A DNA stretch of 57,799 nucleotides from CAYMWF01 sp964394085 [NCBI: uncultured Gemmatimonadota bacterium] (lineage in GTDB: Bacteria; GCA-2686955; CAYMWF01), in assembly GCA_964394085.1 (NCBI GenBank), contig CAYMWF010000034.1, forward strand, positions 1-57,799. Reading direction: 5' to 3'. Of the stretch, positions 1 to 7,930 are shown piece by piece. Within the stretch, counting starts at the first letter, position 1, and every line of letters starts with the position of its first letter. The notes under the pieces are model-generated. The model saw only the letters and a list, made by a program, of their open reading frames with translations, was not told the DNA's origin and did no database searches. The position numbers and the translations under genes are program-made.

Positions 1-68
1 GAAAAAATTCCGGATTATAAGTTGGTGGGACAGGTGTAGTTCATATTGCGCTTACTTCTCTACTTCTG

Positions 69-2396
69 TTGTTTCTTCAGGTTGAGGCTTCGATGTGTCT
101 CGACTACAGGCGCAACTATTTATTCGTTCCTTCTGAGTTTCCGACAATTCAGGCTGGCATTGATGCCGCAGTGGATGGAGATTTTGTGCTAGTTGACAAG
201 GGTACGTTTACGGGTCCAGGGAATAAGAATATAAGCCTTCTTGGCAAAAGAGTCACACTGATATCCAAGTTCGGACCGGATTCGACGATTATAGATGGTG
301 AAAATGAGGGACGCATATTTTATTTATCTGATGATGAAGATAAAGACACTGTAATCGATGGTTTTACTATTACGAGAGGTAATGCAAGTGAAGAGTTTAT
401 CAAACGGGGAGGCGGAATTTTCTTGGACCATTCATCACCAACCATAAAGAATTGTGTGGTAACCTTGAATACCGCCTTGAATGCAGGAGGAATCTACATA
501 GAACACTCAAGTCCAAATATATCAAATTGTGTGATAAACAATAACTCAGAAGGTCTCGGTGCAGGGATATATTGTTATTCTTCTTCCCCAGTCATAAATG
601 CTTGCCTAATCTCTAACAACAATGGTGGTGGGATTTGTGTATCAGTCGATGAAAGTCACGTGAGTATCGTGAACTGTATCATTTTAGGTAATGTTGGGAA
701 TAGGGCCGGAGGGATTTACTGTGGGTCAGATTCCTATACAAACATTACGAATTGTACCATAGTCCAGAATAATGCAAACAATGGCGGAGGGATCTTCGTA
801 AGTGATAAATGCGAGGTTATAATCAGGAATTCGATCATATGGGATAACCAACCTGAAGAAATATCTGAGTATTCCCCTGGTGATAATCTTGATGTTTCGT
901 ACTGCCTTGTTGGCGGTGGATGGATTGGTGATGGTAATCTCGATGCTGATCCACTTTTTCTTGATCCAGAAAATGATGACTTTCATATTCAGGAAGGTTC
1001 ACCTTGCGTAAATACCGGTACCAATGTAGAAACGTCCTTCGATTTCGATGGTGATGCTCGCCCACTGAACCTAAGTTGGGATATAGGAGCGGATGAAATA
1101 TCCAGAAGCGGTTCTGTTCTTTATGTTGTACCCCGGTTCTTCAACTTGACTTCATCGGTAGGCAACGGGCACGAAGATCAACGATTCAATATAATCAGCA
1201 GCGGCGACCGTGACCTTTTGTACTATGTTTCCCCTAGTGAAGAAGGTTGGGTTTCGATTTCGGGAGAATTGTCGGGCAGTTTGTCTCCGGCAGACAGTGC
1301 GGAAGTTGTTCTTGGTTTCGATCTGACCGGTCTTAAAGTTGGAACATACCATGATACGCTTAAAGTCTTCAGCAATGATCCATACAAAAGAATATTCCAT
1401 ATCCCGGTCAGGATGGACATGTTCTCAGATGGAATAATCAATGTGCCCGAGGATTTTTCAGCGATTCAAGAAGCTATTAACTATTCGCTGGATGGAGCTG
1501 AAGTGCTTATTTCCGATGGCACTTACACGGGTGAAGGAAACAAAAAACTCGATTATTTCGGAAAAGCCATAACTGTAGCATCGGTTAACGGACCCGAAGT
1601 AACAATAATCGATTGTGAAAATGACGGCTATGGATTCTTGTTCGAGAATGGAGAGGGACCGGAAACCCGCGTATTGGGTCTTTCAATAGTAAACGGCAAT
1701 GGGTCTCATCAAGGTGGAATTGAATGTTTTCGGTCTTCCCCGACTATCTCTTTTTGTATATTAAGAAACAATTATGCAAAATATGGTCAAGGTGGTGGTT
1801 TAGGATTATCAATTGGTTCACATTCACTGGTATCCTGCTGCAAAATATCTGAGAATTTTGCAGAATATGAAGGAGGGGGAGTGGAAATTCGTGGTGGAGT
1901 TATTGAAAACTGTACCATATCTGACAATTCTTCTCTTCGTGAAGGGGGGGGAATATACATTGGGTATGCTAATTCGAAAGTCGAAATAATCAATTGCGTG
2001 ATTACCGATAACATAACCTCCGATTGGGAAGGAGGGGGAATAGCCGTTTATTTTTCCAGTGTGGACGTTGTGAATTCTATAATCAGGGATAATACACCGG
2101 ACCAGATTGCTGAAGGATACAGCGTTCTCGCGGTTTGCTATTCCGATATCGAAGGAGGTTGGTCAGGGGTCGGAAATATCGACCAGGATCCTCTCTTCTA
2201 TGAGAATCCGATATTCGGCCTGAATTTCCTCCTGGAACCATCATCTCCCTGCATCGACACGGGCGACCCATCAATCGAAGACAGCATCTACGACTGGCAC
2301 CCTCGCTGGCCTGACTGGTACCCTAATGCTGCACGGTCTGATATGGGCGCTTACGGTGGTCCCGGAAATAGGGAATGGGTAAAGTATTTAGATTGA
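69..2396 (+). CDS. Probable secreted double right-handed beta-helix protein
   Basis: About 775 residues from a TTG start. Two similar modules (residues about 20-330 and 455-765) each open with a VPxxFxxIQ-type segment, then GTFTG/GTYTG, GNK and TIID/ENxG motifs, followed by imperfect turns rich in N, G and S with SSPxIxNC repeats, as in parallel beta-helix (PbH1) proteins. Between them lies an about 90-residue beta-rich segment resembling immunoglobulin-like (BACON/ASH-type) linkers of secreted proteins. The frame stays open upstream to codon 21, and codons 45-92 encode a hydrophobic run ending VEAS that looks like a signal peptide, but there is no ATG, GTG or TTG before 69. The true start may be a rare ATT at 45; ATG 93 with GAGG upstream is the other option and would lose the signal. 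Function is unknown; surface polysaccharide binding or lyase activity is conceivable. The gene is AT-richer than the window core. Confidence 0.75.
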   Translation: MFLQVEASMCLDYRRNYLFVPSEFPTIQAGIDAAVDGDFVLVDKGTFTGPGNKNISLLGKRVTLISKFGPDSTIIDGENEGRIFYLSDDEDKDTVIDGFTITRGNASEEFIKRGGGIFLDHSSPTIKNCVVTLNTALNAGGIYIEHSSPNISNCVINNNSEGLGAGIYCYSSSPVINACLISNNNGGGICVSVDESHVSIVNCIILGNVGNRAGGIYCGSDSYTNITNCTIVQNNANNGGGIFVSDKCEVIIRNSIIWDNQPEEISEYSPGDNLDVSYCLVGGGWIGDGNLDADPLFLDPENDDFHIQEGSPCVNTGTNVETSFDFDGDARPLNLSWDIGADEISRSGSVLYVVPRFFNLTSSVGNGHEDQRFNIISSGDRDLLYYVSPSEEGWVSISGELSGSLSPADSAEVVLGFDLTGLKVGTYHDTLKVFSNDPYKRIFHIPVRMDMFSDGIINVPEDFSAIQEAINYSLDGAEVLISDGTYTGEGNKKLDYFGKAITVASVNGPEVTIIDCENDGYGFLFENGEGPETRVLGLSIVNGNGSHQGGIECFRSSPTISFCILRNNYAKYGQGGGLGLSIGSHSLVSCCKISENFAEYEGGGVEIRGGVIENCTISDNSSLREGGGIYIGYANSKVEIINCVITDNITSDWEGGGIAVYFSSVDVVNSIIRDNTPDQIAEGYSVLAVCYSDIEGGWSGVGNIDQDPLFYENPIFGLNFLLEPSSPCIDTGDPSIEDSIYDWHPRWPDWYPNAARSDMGAYGGPGNREWVKYLD

Positions 2397-2422
2397 ATAC
2401 ATTTTAAGCTCGAGCCCTAGCA

Positions 2423-2437
2423 AGGATAGAATATCCT
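2423..2437. other. Small perfect hairpin between convergent genes
   Basis: AGGATA-GAA-TATCCT forms a 6-bp stem between the end of the beta-helix gene and the end of the first helix-turn-helix ORF. Neither strand has a convincing U tract directly after it, so it is only a weak terminator candidate. Confidence 0.25.
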
Positions 2438-2453
2438 GAAAAAAGGCATATAA

Positions 2454-2744
2454 TTAGAATACTTTCAGAACTTTCGTCACATATGCCCGACTCACTCCCT
2501 CTCTCCGAGCAATCTCAGCCTTGTTAACCACTTCACCCGCATCAAGCCATTTGCGCCATAGAAGAGCCCTTGATTTCATCACAGAAATCCCACGGGAATA
2601 CGACTTCAAAGTCGCAGGTTTAGGAGAAACTCTATAAGGGGTAAGAAAATCAGGTAGGCCAGAAGCAATTACCCAGAGAATATGGATTGGTGCGCTGAGA
2701 GTCTGGGGCGGGTAGCCACTTGCGACTCGAATCGCAATATCCAA
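2454..2744 (-). CDS. Small helix-turn-helix ORF, copy 1 (possibly decayed)
   Basis: 96-residue ORF whose last about 45 residues read SVMKSRALLWRKWLD, then an EIARREGVSRAYVTKVL segment typical of a helix-turn-helix of the kind found in small ORFs near recombinases. The N-terminal half has no recognisable fold and no clear ribosome binding site. The same C-terminal module recurs at 2759-3046 and in a frameshifted form at 4190-4468. A functional DNA-binding protein cannot be excluded, but the poor N-terminus and repetition suggest remnants of a mobile or recombined gene family. Confidence 0.45.
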   Translation of the reverse strand: MDIAIRVASGYPPQTLSAPIHILWVIASGLPDFLTPYRVSPKPATLKSYSRGISVMKSRALLWRKWLDAGEVVNKAEIARREGVSRAYVTKVLKVF

Positions 2745-2758
2745 GTTTTATCCAGGCT

Positions 2759-3046
2759 TCACTCTTCTCCAAGCTCATTAATCACTCTATTCACATAACT
2801 CTTACTCACCCCAGCCTTCCTCGCAATATCATTCTGATTCTTTACATGACCAGAATCCAGCCATCCTCTCCACAAAGCTGCCTTCTCCTTCATCACAGAT
2901 TTTCGAGGTCTTTGGAAATTCCTTCTCATCTTACCTGCAGGGACTTCAAGAATAGGAAGCCCATCAAATTCAATACAAAAAGTTCGTGTTGCGCTGAGAC
3001 TTGCAAACGCTGGTGACAATGAAACAGTCGAAATGGCGAGCGTCAT
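2759..3046 (-). CDS. Small helix-turn-helix ORF, copy 2
   Basis: About 95 residues if started at the ATG ending at 3046; the frame is open to 3118. The C-terminus carries KSVMKEKAALWRGWLDSG and then a DIARKAGVSKSYVNRVI helix-turn-helix. The segment SLSATRTFCI and the coding DNA below it (about 2790-3025) are closely repeated at about 4230-4455. This is the best preserved of the three copies. It is oriented away from the NYN gene that follows on the other strand. Confidence 0.5.
   Translation of the reverse strand: MTLAISTVSLSPAFASLSATRTFCIEFDGLPILEVPAGKMRRNFQRPRKSVMKEKAALWRGWLDSGHVKNQNDIARKAGVSKSYVNRVINELGEE
2790..3025. repeat. Direct repeat, left copy, flanking the NYN gene
   Basis: This block matches 4230-4455 in the same orientation. 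The two share long stretches such as TTCGTGTTGCGCTGAGACTT and TTTCGAGGTCTT, with substitutions and a small length change in the middle. Together they bracket about 1.2 kb holding the NYN pseudogene. Confidence 0.7.
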
Positions 3047-3364
3047 TGTCAGAGAAAAAGGATTCCGGAAATAAAAACTTGTGGAAATTTTACACTCGAT
3101 AATACATGGTGATCTCATTTGAATTACAAAAATCGGACTTGAAAATCTCTCGCCGGATGTCTCTCAATCCAAATCAACCGTATTGTCCTTTTTATTTTGC
3201 CCTCTTGGTCAATGGAAAATTCTGTTGTAAGCATGATTCGCGGGATGTTACGGAGCCCATCACATACGGTTTTTCAATCTCGAAGCGGCACAATAAGATG
3301 GTATTCTTGTCGTTCCTTAGAAGAGAGAATGTGCAGGAATTTTATTAGTGATTTATTTTTGCGT

Positions 3365-3393
3365 TTGACAATGTAAACTCTCCGGTGTATTTT
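3365..3393 (+). promoter_or_regulatory. Sigma70-like promoter of the NYN gene
   Basis: TTGACA (3365-3370), 17-bp spacer, TATTTT (3388-3393). The predicted start near 3400 leaves a leader of about 70 nt before the ATG at 3471. Confidence 0.6.
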
Positions 3394-3435
3394 TCTTTTA
3401 GAACTCATCCCCGGTAGACTACGGTTTACCGGCCC

Positions 3436-3464
3436 CCTCCGGGTTACGATCCGGAGGTTTTATT
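3436..3464 (+). promoter_or_regulatory. Leader hairpin covering the Shine-Dalgarno; possible attenuator
   Basis: CCTCCGG (3436-3442) pairs perfectly with CCGGAGG (3451-3457) across an 8-nt loop and is followed by TTTTATTATCTTT, the shape of an intrinsic terminator just before the ATG. The 3' arm contains the only GGAGG near the start codon, so the fold would hide the ribosome site or stop transcription. An upstream arm pair, CCGGTA/TACCGG (about 3411-3432), could form a competing structure. Confidence 0.45.
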
Positions 3465-3470
3465 ATCTTT

Positions 3471-4107
3471 ATGAATCGCATCGCTTTTTTAGTTGACGGG
3501 TTTAATCTCTACCATTCAACCCTGCGCCTGAGGCGCGATACCGGTTGTTGCACGAAATGGCTCGACCTACACTCGCTTTGTCAGTCATATCTTCATCTTT
3601 TCGGTAAAGACAGCACCCTGATCTCCGTCCAGTATTTTTCAGCCCTGCCGTATCATCTCAGTTCACGAGCACCGGGTAAAATTTCCAGGCACCGGAAGTA
3701 TCTCTCCTGCCTTAACAATTCGGGCGTTATTGTAGAATTGGGCCGATTCAAAGAAAAGCAGGTCTTCTGCACGAGTTGTCGCACAACATTTCTTAAACAT
3801 GAGGAGAAGGAGACCGACGTTTCGATTGCTGTCTCACTGCTTGAGCTCCTGTTTACAGACGTGTGTGATATGGCTGTTATCATGTCTGGAGATACGGATC
3901 TTTCACCAGCGGTTAAAAAAGAGTCGAAAACTTTTTCCCCAAAAGAAAGTCATTTTCGCTTTTCCATATGCTCGAAAGAACAAGGAGCTCCTCAAGCTTG
4001 CACCGGGATCCTTCTCCATTAGCCAGAAACAATACATACGGCACCAGTTTCCAAATCCGGTCACCCTCGAGGATGGGCGAAAGATCTACAAGCCGTCGAA
4101 GTGGTAG
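3471..4107 (+). pseudogene. NYN-domain (LabA/DUF88-like) ribonuclease gene, frameshifted
   Basis: The N-terminal part has the NYN/PIN-like nuclease signatures FLVDGFNLYHS, KETDVSIAVSLL and MSGDTDLSPAV, with the acidic residues expected to bind metal. In the starting frame the protein derails after AVKK and stops at 4022. The +1 frame continues as SRKLFPQKK, FAFPYARKNKEL and HQFPNPVTLEDG to a stop at 4107, which is the normal C-terminus of this family. The break sits in a run of six A's near 3916-3921; five A's would restore one reading frame of about 211 codons. It may be a real mutation, a consensus error or, less likely, +1 recoding. Family members act on RNA; the role here is unknown. Confidence 0.75.
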
Positions 4108-4189
4108 CCCTATCATCGCTCATCTGTTGACCGACAGCGGTAAGAAAAACGAGCAATTTCCTAACCATCTTTCCTACTACCGATCCTGC

Positions 4190-4468
4190 TTCGGAATTTT
4201 GCATCACTTTTATATTTTCGGGAAATCGCACTCACATATGACTTACTCATCCCCGCTTTCCATGCGTCATCATTCTGTGCATATCCAGAATCGACGATCC
4301 CTGCCACAATACAGCCTTCTCTTTCATCACTGACTTTCGAGGTCTTCTCATTTCCCCTCTCTTCTCAGCACCAGTAAGAGCAAGATAGCCCAAACCCTCT
4401 CCGATAATACAAAAAGTTCGTGTTGCGCTGAGACTTACAAACACTGGCGTCAACGTTCCGTCAAGCAA
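4190..4468 (-). pseudogene. Helix-turn-helix ORF, copy 3, frameshifted
   Basis: Reads SLSATRTFCI, then RPRKSVMKEKAVLWQG as in copy 2. A one-base shift near 4303 sends the listed frame to a stop at 4247. The adjacent frame resumes as DSGYAQND, then AGMSKSYVSAIS, matching the copy 2 helix-turn-helix. The gene is broken. Confidence 0.7.
4230..4455. repeat. Direct repeat, right copy, flanking the NYN gene
   Basis: Partner of 2790-3025 in the same orientation. Its right end near 4455 coincides with the visible change from AT-rich accessory DNA to GC-rich core DNA. Confidence 0.7.
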
Positions 4469-4641
4469 GGGCGGCAGACAGCCGGTGCCGCCGGCATATC
4501 CACGAGGGCAGGCTCCTGATCGAAGGCGCTTTACCGGACCTGAAATTTTGTCACGTGGGTAAAATCGGTGCCGTTAACAGGCGGATTCGCAGGCGGCCCA
4601 AAGAGCAGGGGGGAACCTCACCCGGCCAAAATAAGGAGCGC

Positions 4642-4735
4642 TTCCGGGAATGGGATTCGGTCTCGACGGGGAGCGGCTATACCCGGGAATGGGATTCAAC
4701 CTCGGTTGTAAGTATTTATCCCCGGGAACGGGGCT
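4642..4735 (+). repeat. Short imperfect tandem motif in the intergenic region
   Basis: CCGGGAATGGGATTC occurs twice (about 4644 and 4683) and a shorter CCCCGGGAACGGGG follows (about 4720), roughly 38 bp apart. The rest of the gene-free stretch 4470-4754 shows nothing I recognise. Confidence 0.4.
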
Positions 4736-4754
4736 GCTGCAGGTTCGAAACTGG

Positions 4755-4783
4755 TTGACTGAGCCTTCCGGCCGGGATAGTCT
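4755..4783 (+). promoter_or_regulatory. Sigma70-like promoter of the duplicated-domain protein
   Basis: TTGACT (4755-4760), 17-bp spacer, TAGTCT (4778-4783), about 30 nt before the ATG at 4819. Confidence 0.5.
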
Positions 4784-4818
4784 GAAAAACGGATCCGCGT
4801 TTTGAGATGGAGGCGCAG

Positions 4819-5757
4819 ATGAAACGTAATTCCTGGAAGATTGTGCTTTTTGTTTTTCTCGTCGCCGGGGCGGCGGCCGCCGCATCCCCCTGGTTTCTCG
4901 ATCCTCTGAGATGGTTCGGCAAACCCAGCGGATGGGGAGCCGGGGAAAACGCCAGTTATGCTCTCTGGAGAGATGACGCCGGCTGGCACCTGAGGGCGAC
5001 GACCAAGATCCGCAGCCGCACCTTCAGCGGCGTGATCAAGATAAAGGGCGGAGATCTTACCTCGGTAAAACCTACGGGGCTGGAGAAGCAGGACCGGATG
5101 ATCCTGACACCGGGCCGGGACACCATCAATTTCAGTTTCAAAGTCCGCAGGGGTGTGGATGGCTTCGACTGGCGGTGGAACGGCGACATCGCGCGCTTCA
5201 ACCTGTACCTGGACGGAAAGCGCATAGATCCTTCGAAGGTATTTATAGGTAGAAGAGGGGTGCACCCCGCGTCCAATCCGTTCAGCTTCCGGCGCGGCCG
5301 CGAAGGTATCGTGATTCAACCGCCCCCCTCGCCGCCCGATCCCGACCGTATCCTGTCGAATCCGAAGACCTGGAACGGGAAACCCGCCGGGTGGGATTCC
5401 GGCGATCCGGCAAGCGTGGCCATGTGGCACGACGAGTTCGGCTGGCACCTCAGGACGACGACCAAGGTGCTCCAGCGGCGGTTCAAGGGCCATATCAGGA
5501 CGGCCGGAGGCCGCGTCACGAATATACGTCCGGTCGATCCCGAGAGAGGCGACAGGATAACTCTTACCGGCGACGATTCGATCATCAATTTCGATTTTGT
5601 CGTCCGCCGCGGGGTGGACGGGTTCGACTGGACCTGGAGCGGCGACCGACTCCAGGTGCTGCTCGAGATAGACGGCAAGCTGCTGCATCCGTCCGATATC
5701 TGCATAGGCAGATTCAGCCTTCATCCGGGGTCGAATCCCTTTACTCTCGAAAGATGA
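4819..5757 (+). CDS. Secreted protein with two tandem copies of an unrecognised domain
   Basis: 312 residues. I chose ATG 4819 over ATG 4807 because GGAGG lies 6 nt before it, and the protein then opens with a classic signal peptide (MKRNSWK, hydrophobic run, AAAAAS). Residues about 34-155 and 186-308 are two copies of one about 120-residue unit sharing GWHLR, TTK, INFxF, RRGVDGFDW, a DGK turn, IGR and HPxSNPF. A proline-rich linker (QPPPSPPDPD) joins them. Each unit looks all-beta, with conserved Trp and Asp residues that could form a ligand- or metal-binding face. I do not recognise the family. It is likely exported to the periplasm or surface. Confidence 0.75.
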   Translation: MKRNSWKIVLFVFLVAGAAAAASPWFLDPLRWFGKPSGWGAGENASYALWRDDAGWHLRATTKIRSRTFSGVIKIKGGDLTSVKPTGLEKQDRMILTPGRDTINFSFKVRRGVDGFDWRWNGDIARFNLYLDGKRIDPSKVFIGRRGVHPASNPFSFRRGREGIVIQPPPSPPDPDRILSNPKTWNGKPAGWDSGDPASVAMWHDEFGWHLRTTTKVLQRRFKGHIRTAGGRVTNIRPVDPERGDRITLTGDDSIINFDFVVRRGVDGFDWTWSGDRLQVLLEIDGKLLHPSDICIGRFSLHPGSNPFTLER

Positions 5758-5904
5758 TGTCAAGCGCCGGGCCTTTCTGCCGCCGGTCGATTCCGCAGCG
5801 AAAAAGTGGTAGCGTGCAAATGCGGAAACGGTCAAAAGGGTAGACGCCCGGCGCCATTTCACCCGATGCCTCAAACAGGAACAGAACACCCGCCCGGGTC
5901 GAAG

Positions 5905-7554
5905 ATGACCATGGGCGCCTGCGCAGCCGTCGCGGCTTTTTTTTTATTGTCCCTGCTTCTTCTCCTGCCGATGCTCCGCGCCGGTTATATCGTGGATGAC
6001 ACCTATATCCATCTTCAATTCGCGCGGAATCTCGCGACAGGCGGCGGATGGTGCTTCAATCCCGGTGAGCCCGTCTACGGTTTCACGGGCCCGATCTACC
6101 CGGCCCTCCTGGCCGGACTTCATGCAGCCGCCGGGATCGGGTTGGAAAAAGCCGTCCGGTTCGCCGCCGTATCGTCGATCCTCGCGACCCTCTTTCTCCT
6201 GGTTTTCATCGGGCGCAGCCTCCTGTCGGGAAGGACGGCGACGGCGGTCCTGCTTCTCGCCTTCGCCACCGATCCCTGGATACTCAGGTGGGCCGCCTCG
6301 GGCATGGAAACGGTTCCGACTCTGCCGTTCCTCCTCGGAAGCACCGCTCTTCTTCTCGGACCTTCGCCCGGGTGGAAACGGATTTTTCTCGCCGGAGCAT
6401 GCGCCGGATGCGGAGCGCTGTCGAGGCCCGAATCGATACTGTTCGTTCTGGTTGCGGCAGCCTCCCTTCTGCTTCCGGGAGCGGGGGAGAGGGCGGCGCG
6501 GGCAATACGGCGAAGCGCCGCTTATTCCTCGGGAGCGGCGGCGATGCTGCTCCCCTGGCATCTATTCGCCTGGCGCGGCCTGGGCCGGGTGCTTCCCACG
6601 ACATTCACGGCCAAGGGGGGTTCCTTTCCTCCGTCCATCGAGCTTGTCCTGGGCTCGCTCGAGCGGACCGCCGCGGGTTTCGGTCCCCGTCTGATCGACA
6701 TTGGTCTCTTGATTGGCCTGCTTGCGGTGATTTGTATAACATGCCTAAACAAAACAGGATACACAAAACACATAAAGCAATGGTTTAATGAAATACCCGG
6801 AAACCCGGTTTATCTTCGCCGTCAGATCATCCTCTGGAACATTGCCTGGACCGCCCTGCTTCCGCTTTTCTATATCTCCCGGGGGGCGATTCCACTGTCC
6901 AGATATCTCGTCCCTGCGTTCCCTTACCTTACGCTTTCCTGCCTGCTTGTTATCGACCTGTACGGCAGGTGCCGCGCAGCTTCCGCCGCGGGCGGAAAGA
7001 AGGGTGATCGGGGGTCTTCAGGTTCCCTCGAAAAGGGCGGCTCCCCGGGTCGCGCCGCCCGGGGCCGGGGCATCGCAGCCGGCTTCGGCGCCGCGGTCAT
7101 CTCCATCAACCTGGTTATTCTCTATCAGGTTGTTTTTCCGCACGTTAGAGCGTTTTCCGATGACTACCGGGAAGCGGTCCTGGACACCGGCCGATGGCTT
7201 GCCGCCAACACTCCGGAGGACGCCGTGGTGGCGACCCGGGATATCGGCGGAATCGGATATTTTTCGGAACGCCGGATCTGCGATCTCGGGGGCCTCGTGA
7301 CTCCGGGGATGCTGACCCTCCGGGACGGGATGGATCTGGACGATATTGTCGCCGCCGGCGTCTTTCCATGTTCTCCGTCTCCCGGCTACCTGGTTCATGC
7401 CGTGCCGCACACATCTCCTCCCGCAATCGCTTCCCAGGGGTCGCCCGTCCGTTGTATCCTGTTGAGGAGCAACACTATCCGCCAGCAGGGACTTTCTTTT
7501 TCGGAACCCACGGCCTACCGTCTTTATCGTCTCGATCCTTCCGAGGAAGGGTAA
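5905..7554 (+). CDS. GT-C type membrane glycosyltransferase
   Basis: About 549 residues from ATG 5905; the frame is open back to GTG 5806, but the hydrophobic first helix begins just after 5905. The first luminal loop carries DDTYIHLQFARNL and GGxxFNPGEPVYG, the paired-acid motif of polyprenyl-phosphate-sugar dependent (ArnT/PMT/GT39-like) transferases. Many membrane spans follow, then a soluble C-terminal domain with VVATRDIGGIGYF and RRICDLGGL, which recurs in related membrane mannosyltransferase-like proteins. It probably moves a sugar from a lipid carrier onto a lipid, glycan or protein outside the membrane. A short AT-rich patch (about 6728-6812) interrupts the otherwise GC-rich gene. 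Confidence 0.75.
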   Translation: MTMGACAAVAAFFLLSLLLLLPMLRAGYIVDDTYIHLQFARNLATGGGWCFNPGEPVYGFTGPIYPALLAGLHAAAGIGLEKAVRFAAVSSILATLFLLVFIGRSLLSGRTATAVLLLAFATDPWILRWAASGMETVPTLPFLLGSTALLLGPSPGWKRIFLAGACAGCGALSRPESILFVLVAAASLLLPGAGERAARAIRRSAAYSSGAAAMLLPWHLFAWRGLGRVLPTTFTAKGGSFPPSIELVLGSLERTAAGFGPRLIDIGLLIGLLAVICITCLNKTGYTKHIKQWFNEIPGNPVYLRRQIILWNIAWTALLPLFYISRGAIPLSRYLVPAFPYLTLSCLLVIDLYGRCRAASAAGGKKGDRGSSGSLEKGGSPGRAARGRGIAAGFGAAVISINLVILYQVVFPHVRAFSDDYREAVLDTGRWLAANTPEDAVVATRDIGGIGYFSERRICDLGGLVTPGMLTLRDGMDLDDIVAAGVFPCSPSPGYLVHAVPHTSPPAIASQGSPVRCILLRSNTIRQQGLSFSEPTAYRLYRLDPSEEG

Positions 7555-7808
7555 GAGAAACTCCGTCCCGGAGTGCCGAATCTACGGTTCCGAAGACCCT
7601 GTTTTCAAGCCCCTAACTTCAAGTGAATAAACCGCTTGCGCCGCTGCTCCGGCCGCCGCCGCGGTCGCTGCTCCGGTCGCTGTACCGGCGCTGCCCAATC
7701 CGCTGCTTTGCCGCTGCTCGAGGCGTTGATTTCCAGCCCGCGAAAAATGGCCGATTTGCCTGCTGAAAATATTTTTGAAAAAATTGGATAAAAAATGGAA
7801 AAGAAGTA
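7555..7808 (+). other. Gene-free stretch before the dcw promoter
   Basis: Contains a GC-rich low-complexity run with GCTGCTCCGG(T/C)CGCTG-type words at about 7635-7725. No gene, RNA or terminator is convincing here. Confidence 0.3.
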
Positions 7809-7837
7809 TTGACATTTGGCAACTCTATGGGTATCTT
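7809..7837 (+). promoter_or_regulatory. Promoter of the dcw operon
   Basis: TTGACA (7809-7814), 17-bp spacer, TATCTT (7832-7837). It lies about 95 bp upstream of the mraZ start and is the only strong promoter I see before ftsZ. Confidence 0.65.
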
Positions 7838-7845
7838 GTGGATAA
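7837..7845 (-). promoter_or_regulatory. Perfect DnaA box in the mraZ promoter
   Basis: TGTGGATAA is the exact reverse complement of the strict DnaA box TTATCCACA. It abuts the -10 element and covers the predicted transcription start, a position where bound DnaA would block or tune the operon. Confidence 0.55.
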
Positions 7846-7870
7846 GCTTTTCTTCGAAAGAGTTACTTCA

Positions 7871-7890
7871 TGGTGGAAAAATGGTGGACA
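7871..7890 (+). promoter_or_regulatory. mraZ: GTGGA direct repeats, candidate MraZ operator
   Basis: TGGTGGAAAAA and TGGTGGACAA lie 11 bp apart (GTGGA at 7873 and 7884), with a third GTGGA at 7838 inside the DnaA box. MraZ is known to bind spaced GTGG-type repeats upstream of its own gene, about one helical turn apart. Confidence 0.45.
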
Positions 7891-7930
7891 ACTCAAAAAA
7901 ACAGCCGATAATAGGCTCAAGGAGCAAGCT

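Noticed and set aside
3106-3348. 80-aa plus-strand ORF between the helix-turn-helix copy and the NYN promoter
   Set aside because: No ribosome site, no recognisable motif, and it starts inside the antisense of the repeat; likely chance.
3908-3925. Programmed -1 frameshift in the NYN gene
   Set aside because: The A run is not in the slippery phase for a -1 shift, and the frame needed is +1.
4696-5889. 397-aa minus-strand ORF
   Set aside because: Lies antisense to the duplicated-domain gene, has no motif, and reflects GC-rich third positions of the real gene.
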